From positions 1 through 9,414 of the forward strand of contig JANXWW010000216.1 in the NCBI GenBank assembly GCA_025350945.1: DNA of 9,414 nucleotides, written 5' to 3'. The notes under the pieces were generated by a model. It did no database searches and had not been told where the DNA came from. It worked only from the letters and a program-made list of their open reading frames with translations. The number at the start of each line of letters is the position of its first letter. Positions within the stretch are counted from its first letter, which is position 1. This stretch comes from Burkholderiales bacterium. Lineage in GTDB: Bacteria; Pseudomonadota; Gammaproteobacteria; Burkholderiales; Usitatibacteraceae. Shown here piece after piece: positions 1 to 6,274 of this stretch. The position numbers were made by a program, and so were the translations under genes.

Positions 1-1005
1 ACGCATGCCTTCGGCGACAGTTTTATAAGCCTCGAATTGCTCCTCTTCGGTCGGCACACCTTTGCGATTCATGAACAAGAATTCAGTGCGGAAAAGCCCG
101 ATTCCTGTGGCACCTGATTGTTTTACTGCATCCAGATCCGATGGCAATTCAATATTGGCAAACAGCTCAACGACTGTGCCGTCGAGTGTTTCAGCGGCCG
201 CCGTTTTGATGCGCGATAACTTTTGCCGTTCCAACTTCCACTGATTTTGCTTCAGCCGATATTCGGCCAGCACCATGTCATCCGGGTCGACAATCACCAC
301 GCCCTGCGTGCCGTCAACAATGATCACTTCGTCTTCGCGCACCAGCTCGCGCGCGGCGTGCAGTGCGACGATGGCGGGGATCGCGAGGCTGCGCGCAAGA
401 ATCGCGGTATGTGAGGTCAAGCCGCCTACGTCTGTTACGAAGGCGGCGACCTGATGATCCTTGAACAAAATTACGTCGGCGGGCGAGAGATCATGCGCGA
501 CCAGAATCGTATCTTCAGCGCGCTCACGCAGCTTTTCCGGCACATCGCTGATTTGCCCAGACAGCGCGGCGACGATACGCTCGGCCACCTGGCGCACATC
601 GGTTTTGCGCTCACGCAAATATTCGTCCTGCACTTCTGCAAACTGCGCGAGTAATTCATCGAGCTGCAGCTTTAACGCCCATTCCGCATTGCATGACTCG
701 CGACGAATCACATCGCGCGGCGTCTCCGATAACGAAGGATCATCGAGCATCATGCGATGCACCGTGACGAATGCCGCCATCTCACCGGATGCTTCGCCTT
801 TGTGCGTGGTTTGAATTTCTTTTTCGAGATTATTGAGCTCGGTGCGGACCAGCTTCACCGCCTTTTCGAAACGTTTTATTTCACGCGCAATGAATTCTTC
901 CGGAATCTGATAATGGTCAACTTCCAGCGACGCGCTCGTCACCAGATGCGCATGGCCGATGGCAATGCCGCCCGATACGCCGAGGCCGTGCAGGGTAAAG
1001 CTCAT
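1..1005 (-). CDS. ptsI: Phosphoenolpyruvate-protein phosphotransferase (PTS enzyme I), C-terminus missing
   Basis: Enzyme I takes phosphate from phosphoenolpyruvate onto a histidine and passes it to HPr, the first step of the cytoplasmic PTS chain. The frame is open from the ATG at 1005 to the left edge, giving 335 residues of a protein usually about 575 long; the rest of the PEP-binding barrel lies outside the window. The N-terminal HPr-binding and phosphohistidine domains are complete. The active-site motif GGLTSHTAILARS puts the phosphorylated histidine at residue 199 (E. coli His189), and the PEP-binding motif GLFRTEFLFM puts its arginine at residue 306 (E. coli Arg296). Both carry the same +10 offset, which supports the chosen start. 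Only a weak GAG ribosome-binding site lies upstream. It is the last gene of the visible EIIA-HPr-EI set, 104 nt after ptsH. Identification is secure. Confidence 0.96.
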   Translation of the reverse strand, partial: MSFTLHGLGVSGGIAIGHAHLVTSASLEVDHYQIPEEFIAREIKRFEKAVKLVRTELNNLEKEIQTTHKGEASGEMAAFVTVHRMMLDDPSLSETPRDVIRRESCNAEWALKLQLDELLAQFAEVQDEYLRERKTDVRQVAERIVAALSGQISDVPEKLRERAEDTILVAHDLSPADVILFKDHQVAAFVTDVGGLTSHTAILARSLAIPAIVALHAARELVREDEVIIVDGTQGVVIVDPDDMVLAEYRLKQNQWKLERQKLSRIKTAAAETLDGTVVELFANIELPSDLDAVKQSGATGIGLFRTEFLFMNRKGVPTEEEQFEAYKTVAEGMR

Positions 1006-1057
1006 GTGAGGTTACTCAAAAATAGTCGCATAAACTCTAGCATCGGCAGGCATTTTG

Positions 1058-1071
1058 AGGCATTTTTGCCT
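1058..1071 (-). other. Small hairpin in the ptsH-ptsI spacer
   Basis: The minus strand reads AGGCA-AAAA-TGCCT, a 5-bp stem with a 4-nt loop, 52 nt upstream of ptsI. The right half belongs to a tandem decamer (AAAATGCCTC then AAAATGCCTG, 1066-1047), so a second TGCCT could pair with the same left arm. No U-tract follows, so it is not a standard terminator. It could be an RNA-processing or attenuation element, or nothing. Confidence 0.4.
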
Positions 1072-1109
1072 TGATCGCCGCTCCCAATAATGAGTTTCGT
1101 TTTCAAAAA

Positions 1110-1379
1110 CTATTCACCTTCGCCAAATTTGTCATTAATTAAAGCAACGACTGCGCCCATCGCGTCACCTTCATCCGCACCGGATGCTTCCAGTTCCAGT
1201 TTTGAGCCCTTGCCCGCCGCTAGCATCATCACGCCCATGATCGATTTTGCGTTCACCCGTTTGCCCGCTTTACTGACAAAAATGTCGGCCTGAAAACGTC
1301 CGGCCGTCTGCGTTAATTTTGCCGATGCTCTTGCATGCAGCCCTAGTTTATTGATTATCTCAATTTCCTGTTTCAACAC
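1110..1379 (-). CDS. ptsH: Phosphocarrier protein HPr
   Basis: HPr carries phosphate from enzyme I to EIIA proteins. I choose the GTG at 1379, giving 89 residues beginning MLKQEIEI, the usual form of betaproteobacterial HPr. With this start the phosphorylated histidine in GLHARAS is His15 and the regulatory serine in NAKSIMG is Ser46, matching standard HPr numbering. A GGAGG at 1393-1389 sits 9 nt before this GTG. The ATG at 1388 would add three residues, but GGAGG would then touch the start codon. Ser46 in its usual context leaves control by an HPr kinase/phosphorylase possible, though that gene is not in the window. The gene starts 2 nt after the EIIA stop codon, so translation is probably coupled. 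Confidence 0.96.
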   Translation of the reverse strand: MLKQEIEIINKLGLHARASAKLTQTAGRFQADIFVSKAGKRVNAKSIMGVMMLAAGKGSKLELEASGADEGDAMGAVVALINDKFGEGE

Positions 1380-1381
1380 TA

Positions 1382-1774
1382 TTAACATCCTCCTGGCATA
1401 CGGATCACGCCTTCGCTGGCACCCGCAAGTGATTTTTCAATCAAATCCTTCATCGGCTCTTCGCGATAGCTCAACGCTTTAATCAACATCGGTAAATTGA
1501 TACCGGAAATTCCTTCAACACGGTTAGGCTCCAGCAGGCGACAGGCGATATTGGCCGGTGTTGCACCGAAAATATCAGTCATCACCAGCACACCCTGGCC
1601 CTGATCGAGAAAGCGCACCAAGTCCCGGCCCTGCGGCAAAATCGCTTCGGGATCATCGTGCACCGTCACACCCAACTGACGAAGATACAACGGGCGCTTG
1701 CCCATCACATGGCTGGCACAGTGAATCAGAGATTCGCCCAGCGTGCCGTGGGCAACAATTAACAGACCGATCAT
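1382..1774 (-). CDS. PTS EIIA component, mannose/fructose family
   Basis: This is a 130-residue single-domain EIIA of the mannose (ManX N-terminal) family. The N-terminus MIGLLIVAHG places the phosphorylated histidine at residue 9. The motif VLVMTDIFGATP places Asp67, which partners that histidine in this family. It would accept phosphate from HPr. No EIIB, EIIC or EIID gene is next to it, and the same bare EIIA-HPr-EI trio is known from betaproteobacteria such as Ralstonia (where, from memory, the gene is called ptsM) and Neisseria, where a regulatory role is favoured. The ATG at 1774 has no obvious Shine-Dalgarno sequence. It begins 39 nt after the pit stop codon and ends 2 nt before the ptsH start. 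The family is certain; the physiological target is unknown. Confidence 0.94.
   Translation of the reverse strand: MIGLLIVAHGTLGESLIHCASHVMGKRPLYLRQLGVTVHDDPEAILPQGRDLVRFLDQGQGVLVMTDIFGATPANIACRLLEPNRVEGISGINLPMLIKALSYREEPMKDLIEKSLAGASEGVIRMPGGC
1389..1393 (-). promoter_or_regulatory. Ribosome-binding site of ptsH that decides the start
   Basis: GGAGG on the minus strand lies inside the last codons of the EIIA gene (encoding Pro-Gly-Gly-Cys). It is 9 nt from the GTG at 1379, a normal spacing, and 0 nt from the ATG at 1388, which is too close. This favours the GTG start. Confidence 0.75.
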
Positions 1775-1813
1775 GTTTGCAACACTTGAAAGTTAATCAA
1801 TCAACATTCTAGC

Positions 1814-2824
1814 TTACGCGGCAAGGTGTGTCGCGATCCACCATGCCACCGCGGCGACGAATGCCGAACACGGAATCGTCAACACCCATGCCCAGACAAT
1901 GCCGCCCGCCACGCCCCAGCGCACTGCGTTGAATTTATTGGCCGAGCCAACGCCGACGATCGCACCCGTGATGGTGTGCGTGGTGGAGACGGCAATCCCT
2001 AAGCCGGTGGCAATAAATATCGTTAGCGCGCCGCCGGTCTCGGCACAAAATCCGCCAACTGGTTTGAGCTTGGTGATTTTTTGTCCCATCGTTTTGACAA
2101 TTCTCCAGCCACCGAATAACGTGCCTGCGCCAATTGCAATATAGCAGGCGATGACAACCCAGCCCGGTGCCGGATCATGGGCACCGGTGATGCCTGCGGC
2201 GATGAGCAGCATCCAGATAATGCCAATGGTTTTTTGCGCGTCATTGCCACCGTGGCTCAAGCTGTAGAGCGATGCAGACACTAGTTGCAATCGTTGAAAC
2301 CAGCGATCCACTTTGCGGGGCGTGGTGCGGCGAAATATCCATGCGACGGCCAGCATCATGATGCTGCCAAAAATAAACCCGAGCAGCGGCGAAATCAGAA
2401 TAAACGCGATGGTCTTCATCAGCCCGCTTGCCAATAGCGAGCCGGTGCCCGCCTTGGCCACCGCCGCACCGACCAGTCCACCGACCAACGCGTGCGATGA
2501 CGACGACGGAATACCGTACCACCAAGTAACGGCGTTCCAGAAAATCGCGCCGATTAGCGCGGCCATGATGACAAATTGATCCACGACGACAGGGTCAATC
2601 GTGCCTTTGCCTACTGTGGCGGCAACTTTTAATTCGAAAATAAAATAAGCGAGAACATTAAAAAACGCCGCCCATGCCACCGCGTATTGCGGCTTCAACA
2701 CGCCCGTTGAAACCACGGTTGCAATCGAATTCGCGGCATCGTGAAAGCCGTTCATGAAATCGAACGCCAGCGCTAAAATCACCAGAAAAACAATCATCTC
2801 CATCGAGATGGAAAGTGTGCCCAT
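1814..2824 (-). CDS. pit: PiT-family inorganic phosphate transporter
   Basis: This is a low-affinity inner-membrane transporter that moves phosphate, probably as a metal-phosphate complex, using an ion gradient. The 336 residues are strongly hydrophobic with many membrane helices. The two internally related halves of the family are visible: GFHDAANSIAT at 26-36 is mirrored by GGNDAQKTIG at 192-201, and PSSSSHALVGGLVGA at 106-120 by VSTTHTITGAIVGVG at 279-293. The protein is shorter than E. coli PitA (about 500 residues) and resembles the compact bacterial forms. The ATG at 2824 has AAGG 10 nt upstream, overlapping the stop codon of the PhoU-like gene, so the two are probably co-translated. 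A PhoU-like gene followed by pit is a widespread pair. Family is certain; phosphate is the likeliest substrate. Confidence 0.95.
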   Translation of the reverse strand: MGTLSISMEMIVFLVILALAFDFMNGFHDAANSIATVVSTGVLKPQYAVAWAAFFNVLAYFIFELKVAATVGKGTIDPVVVDQFVIMAALIGAIFWNAVTWWYGIPSSSSHALVGGLVGAAVAKAGTGSLLASGLMKTIAFILISPLLGFIFGSIMMLAVAWIFRRTTPRKVDRWFQRLQLVSASLYSLSHGGNDAQKTIGIIWMLLIAAGITGAHDPAPGWVVIACYIAIGAGTLFGGWRIVKTMGQKITKLKPVGGFCAETGGALTIFIATGLGIAVSTTHTITGAIVGVGSANKFNAVRWGVAGGIVWAWVLTIPCSAFVAAVAWWIATHLAA

Positions 2825-2836
2825 CGTCGCGACGCC

Positions 2837-3463
2837 TTAAGAATTCTCGAGGACGATACCCTCGATCACATTGGCCGTATCTTCGCAGCGGTCGGTAATG
2901 GTTTCCAATAATTCGTACACCGCTTTCAAACGAATCAGCTCGCGTGTATCCGGCTCATCGCGAAACAGTTTCGACATCGCCGAGCGCATCACGCGGTCCG
3001 CTTCGGATTCCAGGGCGTCAATCTCATTACAGATTTTAAGAATCGCCTGCGCGTTATCCATGTTGGACAGCAAGCCCACCGCAACTTTTACTTTTTCGGT
3101 ACAGCTCACGCAGATCTCAGCGAGCTTACGAGCCGAATCAGATACTTCGCGCACGTCGTACAACACCACGCACTCGGCCACATCTTCCATCAAATCCAGC
3201 ACATCATCCATTGCGCTGATGAGCTTGTGAATGTCATCACGATCCAGCGGTGTCACAAACGTTTGATGCAAAAGGCTGATTGTGTCGTGGGTGATCTTGT
3301 CGGCTTTTTTCTCAAGGTCGCTCACGTTACGTGCATGCGCTTCGCGATTGCCCATGTCGCGCAAAAACGCATTTAGCTCTTGTGCGCAAGCGACCATCAA
3401 TGTTGCATGTTCGTTGAACTTATCGAAAAACCGCCCCTCTTTGGGCATAAAGCGACCGAACAT
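2837..3463 (-). CDS. DUF47 / PhoU-like phosphate transport regulator
   Basis: A soluble, all-helical protein of the DUF47 (PhoU-divergent) family that usually accompanies PiT transporters and is thought to modulate them. I choose the ATG at 3463, giving 208 residues beginning MFGRFMPKEGRFFDKF, the family's typical length and N-terminus. GGGGAG lies 5 nt upstream of it. The frame stays open to 3595, but the extra 44 residues have no family resemblance and would overlap the Pho box. Acidic helix motifs expected of PhoU-type proteins are present: LEKKADKITHD near residue 50, DDVLDLMEDV near 86, LESEADRVMR near 151 and ETITDRCEDTANV near 187. It lies 12 nt upstream of pit. The name phoU is avoided because classical PhoU belongs with the Pst system and this is the divergent family. 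Confidence 0.92.
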   Translation of the reverse strand: MFGRFMPKEGRFFDKFNEHATLMVACAQELNAFLRDMGNREAHARNVSDLEKKADKITHDTISLLHQTFVTPLDRDDIHKLISAMDDVLDLMEDVAECVVLYDVREVSDSARKLAEICVSCTEKVKVAVGLLSNMDNAQAILKICNEIDALESEADRVMRSAMSKLFRDEPDTRELIRLKAVYELLETITDRCEDTANVIEGIVLENS

Positions 3464-3481
3464 GACGTCTCCCCATTGTTT

Positions 3482-3499
3482 ATGACAAAAATATGACAA
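3482..3499 (-). promoter_or_regulatory. Putative PhoB-binding Pho box
   Basis: On the minus strand, TTGTCAT occurs twice (3499-3493 and 3488-3482), separated by 4 nt. This is the 7+4+7, 11-bp-period layout of a Pho box, whose consensus half-site is CTGTCAT. The box ends 18 nt upstream of the PhoU-like start codon, just before its ribosome-binding site. Both half-sites match the consensus at six of seven positions. The function of the downstream genes in phosphate transport supports the call. Confidence 0.7.
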
Positions 3500-3501
3500 T
3501 A

Positions 3502-3507
3502 ATTGTA
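3502..3507 (-). promoter_or_regulatory. Possible -10 element for the PhoU-like/pit transcript
   Basis: TACAAT on the minus strand (five of six matches to TATAAT) would start transcription near 3495, inside the Pho box, and give a leader of about 30 nt. No good -35 is seen 16-18 bp upstream, so the promoter call is tentative. Confidence 0.4.
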
Positions 3508-3739
3508 GCAGCCGTGGTGGTGGAAACGATTGTTGGCTTTCAGTGCGGCGAGCAAAAAAGATTTGAGATACGTCGAAAACAAAAACTGCCCGCAAAAATA
3601 TATTCGCATTAGCCTGTTGAAATTTAAGTAGGCCCAGTTGTTAAGTCTTGTGTCGTAATGACGCGTCCGGCTTCGGCAAAAATGGGCATGCGAGTTTAAC
3701 CTTCGGCTTGGATGCGCCAACAAGCACTTCTGCCCTCAT

Positions 3740-3793
3740 AAGCGCTGGCGTGCATTCCGGAGCAAAAATGCCTGAAAACGCCCGCCAGCGCTT
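3740..3793. repeat. 11-bp perfect inverted repeat with nested hairpin
   Basis: AAGCGCTGGCG at 3740-3750 is exactly complementary to CGCCAGCGCTT at 3783-3793. Inside the 32-nt interval, GCATT (3752-3756) pairs with AATGC (3767-3771). No T-tract follows on either strand, so it is not an obvious terminator. It ends 8 bp before an extended -10 element, so it could be an operator-like site or a structured DNA or RNA element. Confidence 0.6.
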
Positions 3794-3801
3794 GAGTTCG
3801 C

Positions 3802-3810
3802 TGGTATAAT
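3802..3810 (+). promoter_or_regulatory. Extended -10 promoter element upstream of the comEA-like gene
   Basis: TGGTATAAT combines a perfect TATAAT (3805-3810) with an upstream TGn, the extended -10 form that can work without a good -35; none is visible 16-18 bp upstream. Transcription would begin near 3817, leaving a leader of about 170 nt before the comEA-like start. Confidence 0.5.
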
Positions 3811-3987
3811 CAGGTGATAGTGATCGCATTCACACATCATCAAATCGAATCGAATCAATGTAGCCAGACGTAAACGCTTCCGAATAGCCAAACGTTGTAT
3901 TCTCTGTTCGACAGCAAAAGCGAAATATCGCCCTGTTTGTCTTGCAATGTTTCACACCATGCTCATTTCACTCTTGGAGATTAAAAA

Positions 3988-4383
3988 ATGAAGAAACTTA
4001 CCGCATTACTTTCCGCCGCGCTATTGGCGATGGCTGGCGCAGCATTTGCGCAGAAGGCAGAAACACCTAAAGCAACGCCGGCCGCGCCTGTTCTTGCGCC
4101 AGCCGCAATGGCGCCCACCACCAAAGCCGAACCCGCACCTGCTGCAAAAGCTGAAGCGAAGAAAGAGCCGCTGGATATTAATTCTGCTACCAAAGATGAA
4201 TTAAAAGCGTTGCCTGGTATTGGCGATGTGTATGCAGACAAAATCATTAAAGGTCGTGGTAAAGCAGGTTATTCCGGCAAAGATGATTTGCTGAAAAAGA
4301 AAATTCTGAACGAAAAAACCTACGATGGCGTGAAAGAAATGATTATCGCCAAACAAGCGAAAAAAGACGACAAAAAGAAGTAA
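3988..4383 (+). CDS. Secreted helix-hairpin-helix protein, ComEA-like
   Basis: A 131-residue exported protein with a DNA-binding helix-hairpin-helix domain of the ComEA type. Residues 1-21 form a signal peptide (two lysines, hydrophobic core, AFA before the likely cut). Residues 22-60 are a low-complexity Ala/Pro/Lys linker. The domain at about 62-120 begins DINSATKDELKALPGIG and continues into ADKIIKGR, with the hairpin glycines present. The C-terminus is very basic (AKKDDKKK). The ATG has GGAG 8 nt upstream. Related proteins bind incoming DNA in the periplasm during natural transformation, but many short single-domain ones are uncharacterised. No other competence gene is in the window, so a competence role is only inferred. 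It appears to be transcribed alone, with a terminator downstream. Confidence 0.85.
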   Translation: MKKLTALLSAALLAMAGAAFAQKAETPKATPAAPVLAPAAMAPTTKAEPAPAAKAEAKKEPLDINSATKDELKALPGIGDVYADKIIKGRGKAGYSGKDDLLKKKILNEKTYDGVKEMIIAKQAKKDDKKK

Positions 4384-4465
4384 GTTGGTCGGCCACCCCC
4401 AAGACGCGCTTTAAAAAAGTACAGCAAAAAAATGTAACCGATGTGCGTTGTTTGTATGATTCAGG

Positions 4466-4490
4466 CGGGGCGGCATGTGCTGCCCCGTTT
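4466..4490 (+). terminator. Rho-independent terminator after the comEA-like gene
   Basis: A 9-bp stem, CGGGGCGGC (4466-4474) with GCTGCCCCG (4479-4487) including one G-U pair, closes a 4-nt loop and is followed by TTTGGTTT. The stem is strong, the T-tract imperfect. It lies about 80 nt after the comEA-like stop and before the argS promoter region. Confidence 0.65.
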
Positions 4491-4574
4491 GGTTTGCGGC
4501 TGATCTTCACGCAAATTCATGTCGCCTCCCTAACTCTGGCTCACTTCCCGCTAGGTCAGCGATGCATCAGCCGC

Positions 4575-4580
4575 TATAAT
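4575..4580 (+). promoter_or_regulatory. Probable -10 element of argS
   Basis: A perfect TATAAT lies 26 nt upstream of the argS ATG, giving a leader of about 20 nt. No clear -35 is seen at the normal spacing. It is the best candidate for starting the argS-SPOR-dsbA-dsbA transcript. Confidence 0.5.
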
Positions 4581-4606
4581 ATTGTGCTATTCCACGCTAA
4601 ATCGTT

Positions 4607-6274
4607 ATGTCCAAACCCCCTACCTTCATCGATAACAAAAGCGCCGTTGCGGCATTATTTCAACAAGCGCTGACTGTCGCGTTTCCCGCACTATCGGCAG
4701 ACGATTTCAAAATTGAAATTGAGAAGCCGAAAAATCCGGATCACGGACACTTCGCGGTCAATAGCGCCTTGCAGCTTGCGAAAAAACTTGGCAAGAAGCC
4801 GCGTGACATTGCGGACGCCCTGATCGCAGCACTTGCACCATCCGATTTGTTGTTGCATGCGCCGGAAATCGCCGGGCCGGGTTTTATCAACATTCGTTTG
4901 TCACTCGCTGCGGAAACGCGTGTGATCAAAAATATTTTTTTTAGCGCAGAATCGTTTGGTCGCTCGACGGAAGGCGCGCAAAAAAAGGTGCTGGTGGAAT
5001 TTGTCTCGGCCAATCCCACCGGGCCGCTGCACGTTGGCCATGGCCGCGCAGCGGCAATCGGCGATACGCTGTCGCGGCTGCTTGATTGGCAGGGCTGGGA
5101 TGTATCGCGCGAGTTTTACTATAACGATGCGGGCGCACAAATTAATAATTTGGCGCTATCGGTGCAGGCACGTTTGCGTGAAAAAGCGGGCGTTGATTGC
5201 GTATTTCCTGAAGGCGGATATCACGGCGATTACATTCGCGAAATAGCGGATCGCTACGCCGAAAAATTTCCGCATGATGCAATCGGCGGCGAGCTTGATG
5301 CGATACGCGCGCACGCGGTGGCGTATTTGCGCAATGAGCAGGATCTCGATTTAAAAGCGTTCGACGTCACCTTTGATCGCTACTATCTGGAGTCTTCCCT
5401 TTACAGCGAGAATCTGGTCGATAAAACCGTCTCGCATTTAATCGCGAACGAAAAAACCTACGAACAAGATGGCGCACTGTGGCTGAAGACGACCGACTAT
5501 GGCGACGACAAAGATCGCGTGATGCGGAAATCTGACGGCAGCTTTACCTACTTCGTGCCCGATGTGGCGTATCACGTCACCAAATGGGAACGCGGTTTTG
5601 CGCGCGCGATTGTGGAGTTGGGCGCGGATCATCATGGCTCGCTGGCACGGGTGCGCGCGGGCTTGCAGGCGATGCAAATGGGCGTACCCGAAGGTTATCC
5701 CGATTATGTTTTGCATCAGATGATTACGGTGATGCGCGGCGGCGAGGAAGTGAAAATTTCCAAGCGCGCGGGTGATTACGTGACGCTGCGCGATCTGATT
5801 GATGAAGTCGGCCGCGATGCGACGCGCTATTTTTTCATCATGCGTAAATCGGATTCGCAATTGACGTTTGATATCGACCTGGCGCGCTCAAAATCAGAAG
5901 AAAATCCGGTCTATTACGTGCAGTACGCCCATGCTCGGATTTGTAGTGTGCTTGCGCAGTGGGGCGGCGATATTTCAACATTAAAATCGGCAGATCATGC
6001 ACCGCTGACGAGCAGGTATGAATCCGATCTTGTGCGTGCGCTGGCCGATTTTCCGGAAACACTCAAGCATGCCGCGACCGAATTAGCACCGCATATTGTG
6101 GCCGTTTATCTGGCTGATCTCGCGGCAAAACTGCACACCTACTACAATGCTGAACGTTTCCTGCTGGATGATGAAAAGTTGAAACTGGCGCGCTTGTCGT
6201 TGATCCTCGCGACCGCGCAAGTGTTAAAAAACGGCTTGACTGTACTAGGCGTATCTGCACCGGAGAAAATGTAG
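4607..6274 (+). CDS. argS: Arginyl-tRNA synthetase
   Basis: This cytoplasmic class I synthetase charges tRNA-Arg with arginine using ATP, and is essential. It has 555 residues, a normal length. The N-terminal tRNA-binding add-on domain (about 10-105) contains NPDHGHFA. The HIGH-type signature appears as SANPTGPLHVGHGR, with HVGH at 142-145. The KMSKS equivalent is KISKRAG at 383-389. The C-terminal anticodon-binding (DALR) domain begins around NPVYYVQYAHARICSV near residue 433. The start ATG at 4607 gives the expected N-terminus, although no Shine-Dalgarno sequence precedes it in the short leader. Its TAG stop overlaps the GTG start of the SPOR gene by 1 nt, so the two are translationally linked. 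Nothing suggests damage or transfer. Confidence 0.97.
   Translation: MSKPPTFIDNKSAVAALFQQALTVAFPALSADDFKIEIEKPKNPDHGHFAVNSALQLAKKLGKKPRDIADALIAALAPSDLLLHAPEIAGPGFINIRLSLAAETRVIKNIFFSAESFGRSTEGAQKKVLVEFVSANPTGPLHVGHGRAAAIGDTLSRLLDWQGWDVSREFYYNDAGAQINNLALSVQARLREKAGVDCVFPEGGYHGDYIREIADRYAEKFPHDAIGGELDAIRAHAVAYLRNEQDLDLKAFDVTFDRYYLESSLYSENLVDKTVSHLIANEKTYEQDGALWLKTTDYGDDKDRVMRKSDGSFTYFVPDVAYHVTKWERGFARAIVELGADHHGSLARVRAGLQAMQMGVPEGYPDYVLHQMITVMRGGEEVKISKRAGDYVTLRDLIDEVGRDATRYFFIMRKSDSQLTFDIDLARSKSEENPVYYVQYAHARICSVLAQWGGDISTLKSADHAPLTSRYESDLVRALADFPETLKHAATELAPHIVAVYLADLAAKLHTYYNAERFLLDDEKLKLARLSLILATAQVLKNGLTVLGVSAPEKM

Larger units (their letters stand above)
3464..3987. other. 524-bp divergent intergenic region
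   Basis: This lies between the leftward phoU-like/pit genes and the rightward comEA-like gene. It holds the Pho box and possible -10 near its left end, an 11-bp inverted repeat with a nested 5-bp hairpin (3740-3793), an extended -10 element (3802-3810), a copy of a 40-nt sequence also found before ptsI (3761-3800), and a short CGAAT tandem near 3845-3855. Several short open frames cross it, but none has a ribosome-binding site plus a recognisable product. I see no RNA gene I can name. Confidence 0.7.

Noticed and set aside
1279..1305. A stretch within ptsH resembling the 40-nt sequence (AAAAATG, then CCTGAAAACG and CCGGCC)
   Set aside because: It needs a gap to align and lies in a conserved coding segment (GRFQADIF of HPr), so the match is explained by protein constraint and chance.
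3464..3595. N-terminal extension of the PhoU-like protein to an upstream start at 3595
   Set aside because: The 44 extra residues do not look like the family. The internal ATG at 3463 has a strong ribosome-binding site and gives the normal length, and the extension would cover the Pho box.
3675..3700. A possible third copy of the 40-nt sequence (GGCAAAAATG followed by ATGCGAGTTTA)
   Set aside because: It aligns to the ptsI-side copy only with a gap of about 17 nt. Two short shared words are not enough to call a repeat.
3397..3829. Two minus-strand open frames (3397-3723 and 3641-3829) in the divergent intergenic region
   Set aside because: No ribosome-binding site, no recognisable domain, compositions typical of translated noncoding DNA. 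One overlaps the PhoU-like start and the Pho box, the other covers the promoter and inverted repeat.
3858..3863. Start-stop sequence ATGTAG in the leader of the comEA-like gene
   Set aside because: No ribosome-binding site precedes it and such hexamers arise often by chance.
4384..4606. Short open frame starting at 4443 running into argS in another frame
   Set aside because: It spans the terminator hairpin and the argS promoter, has no ribosome-binding site and encodes nothing recognisable.
5438..5860. A 140-codon minus-strand open frame inside argS
   Set aside because: It is fully covered by the well-conserved argS catalytic region on the other strand, has His/Arg-rich composition typical of antisense shadows, and no ribosome-binding site evidence.
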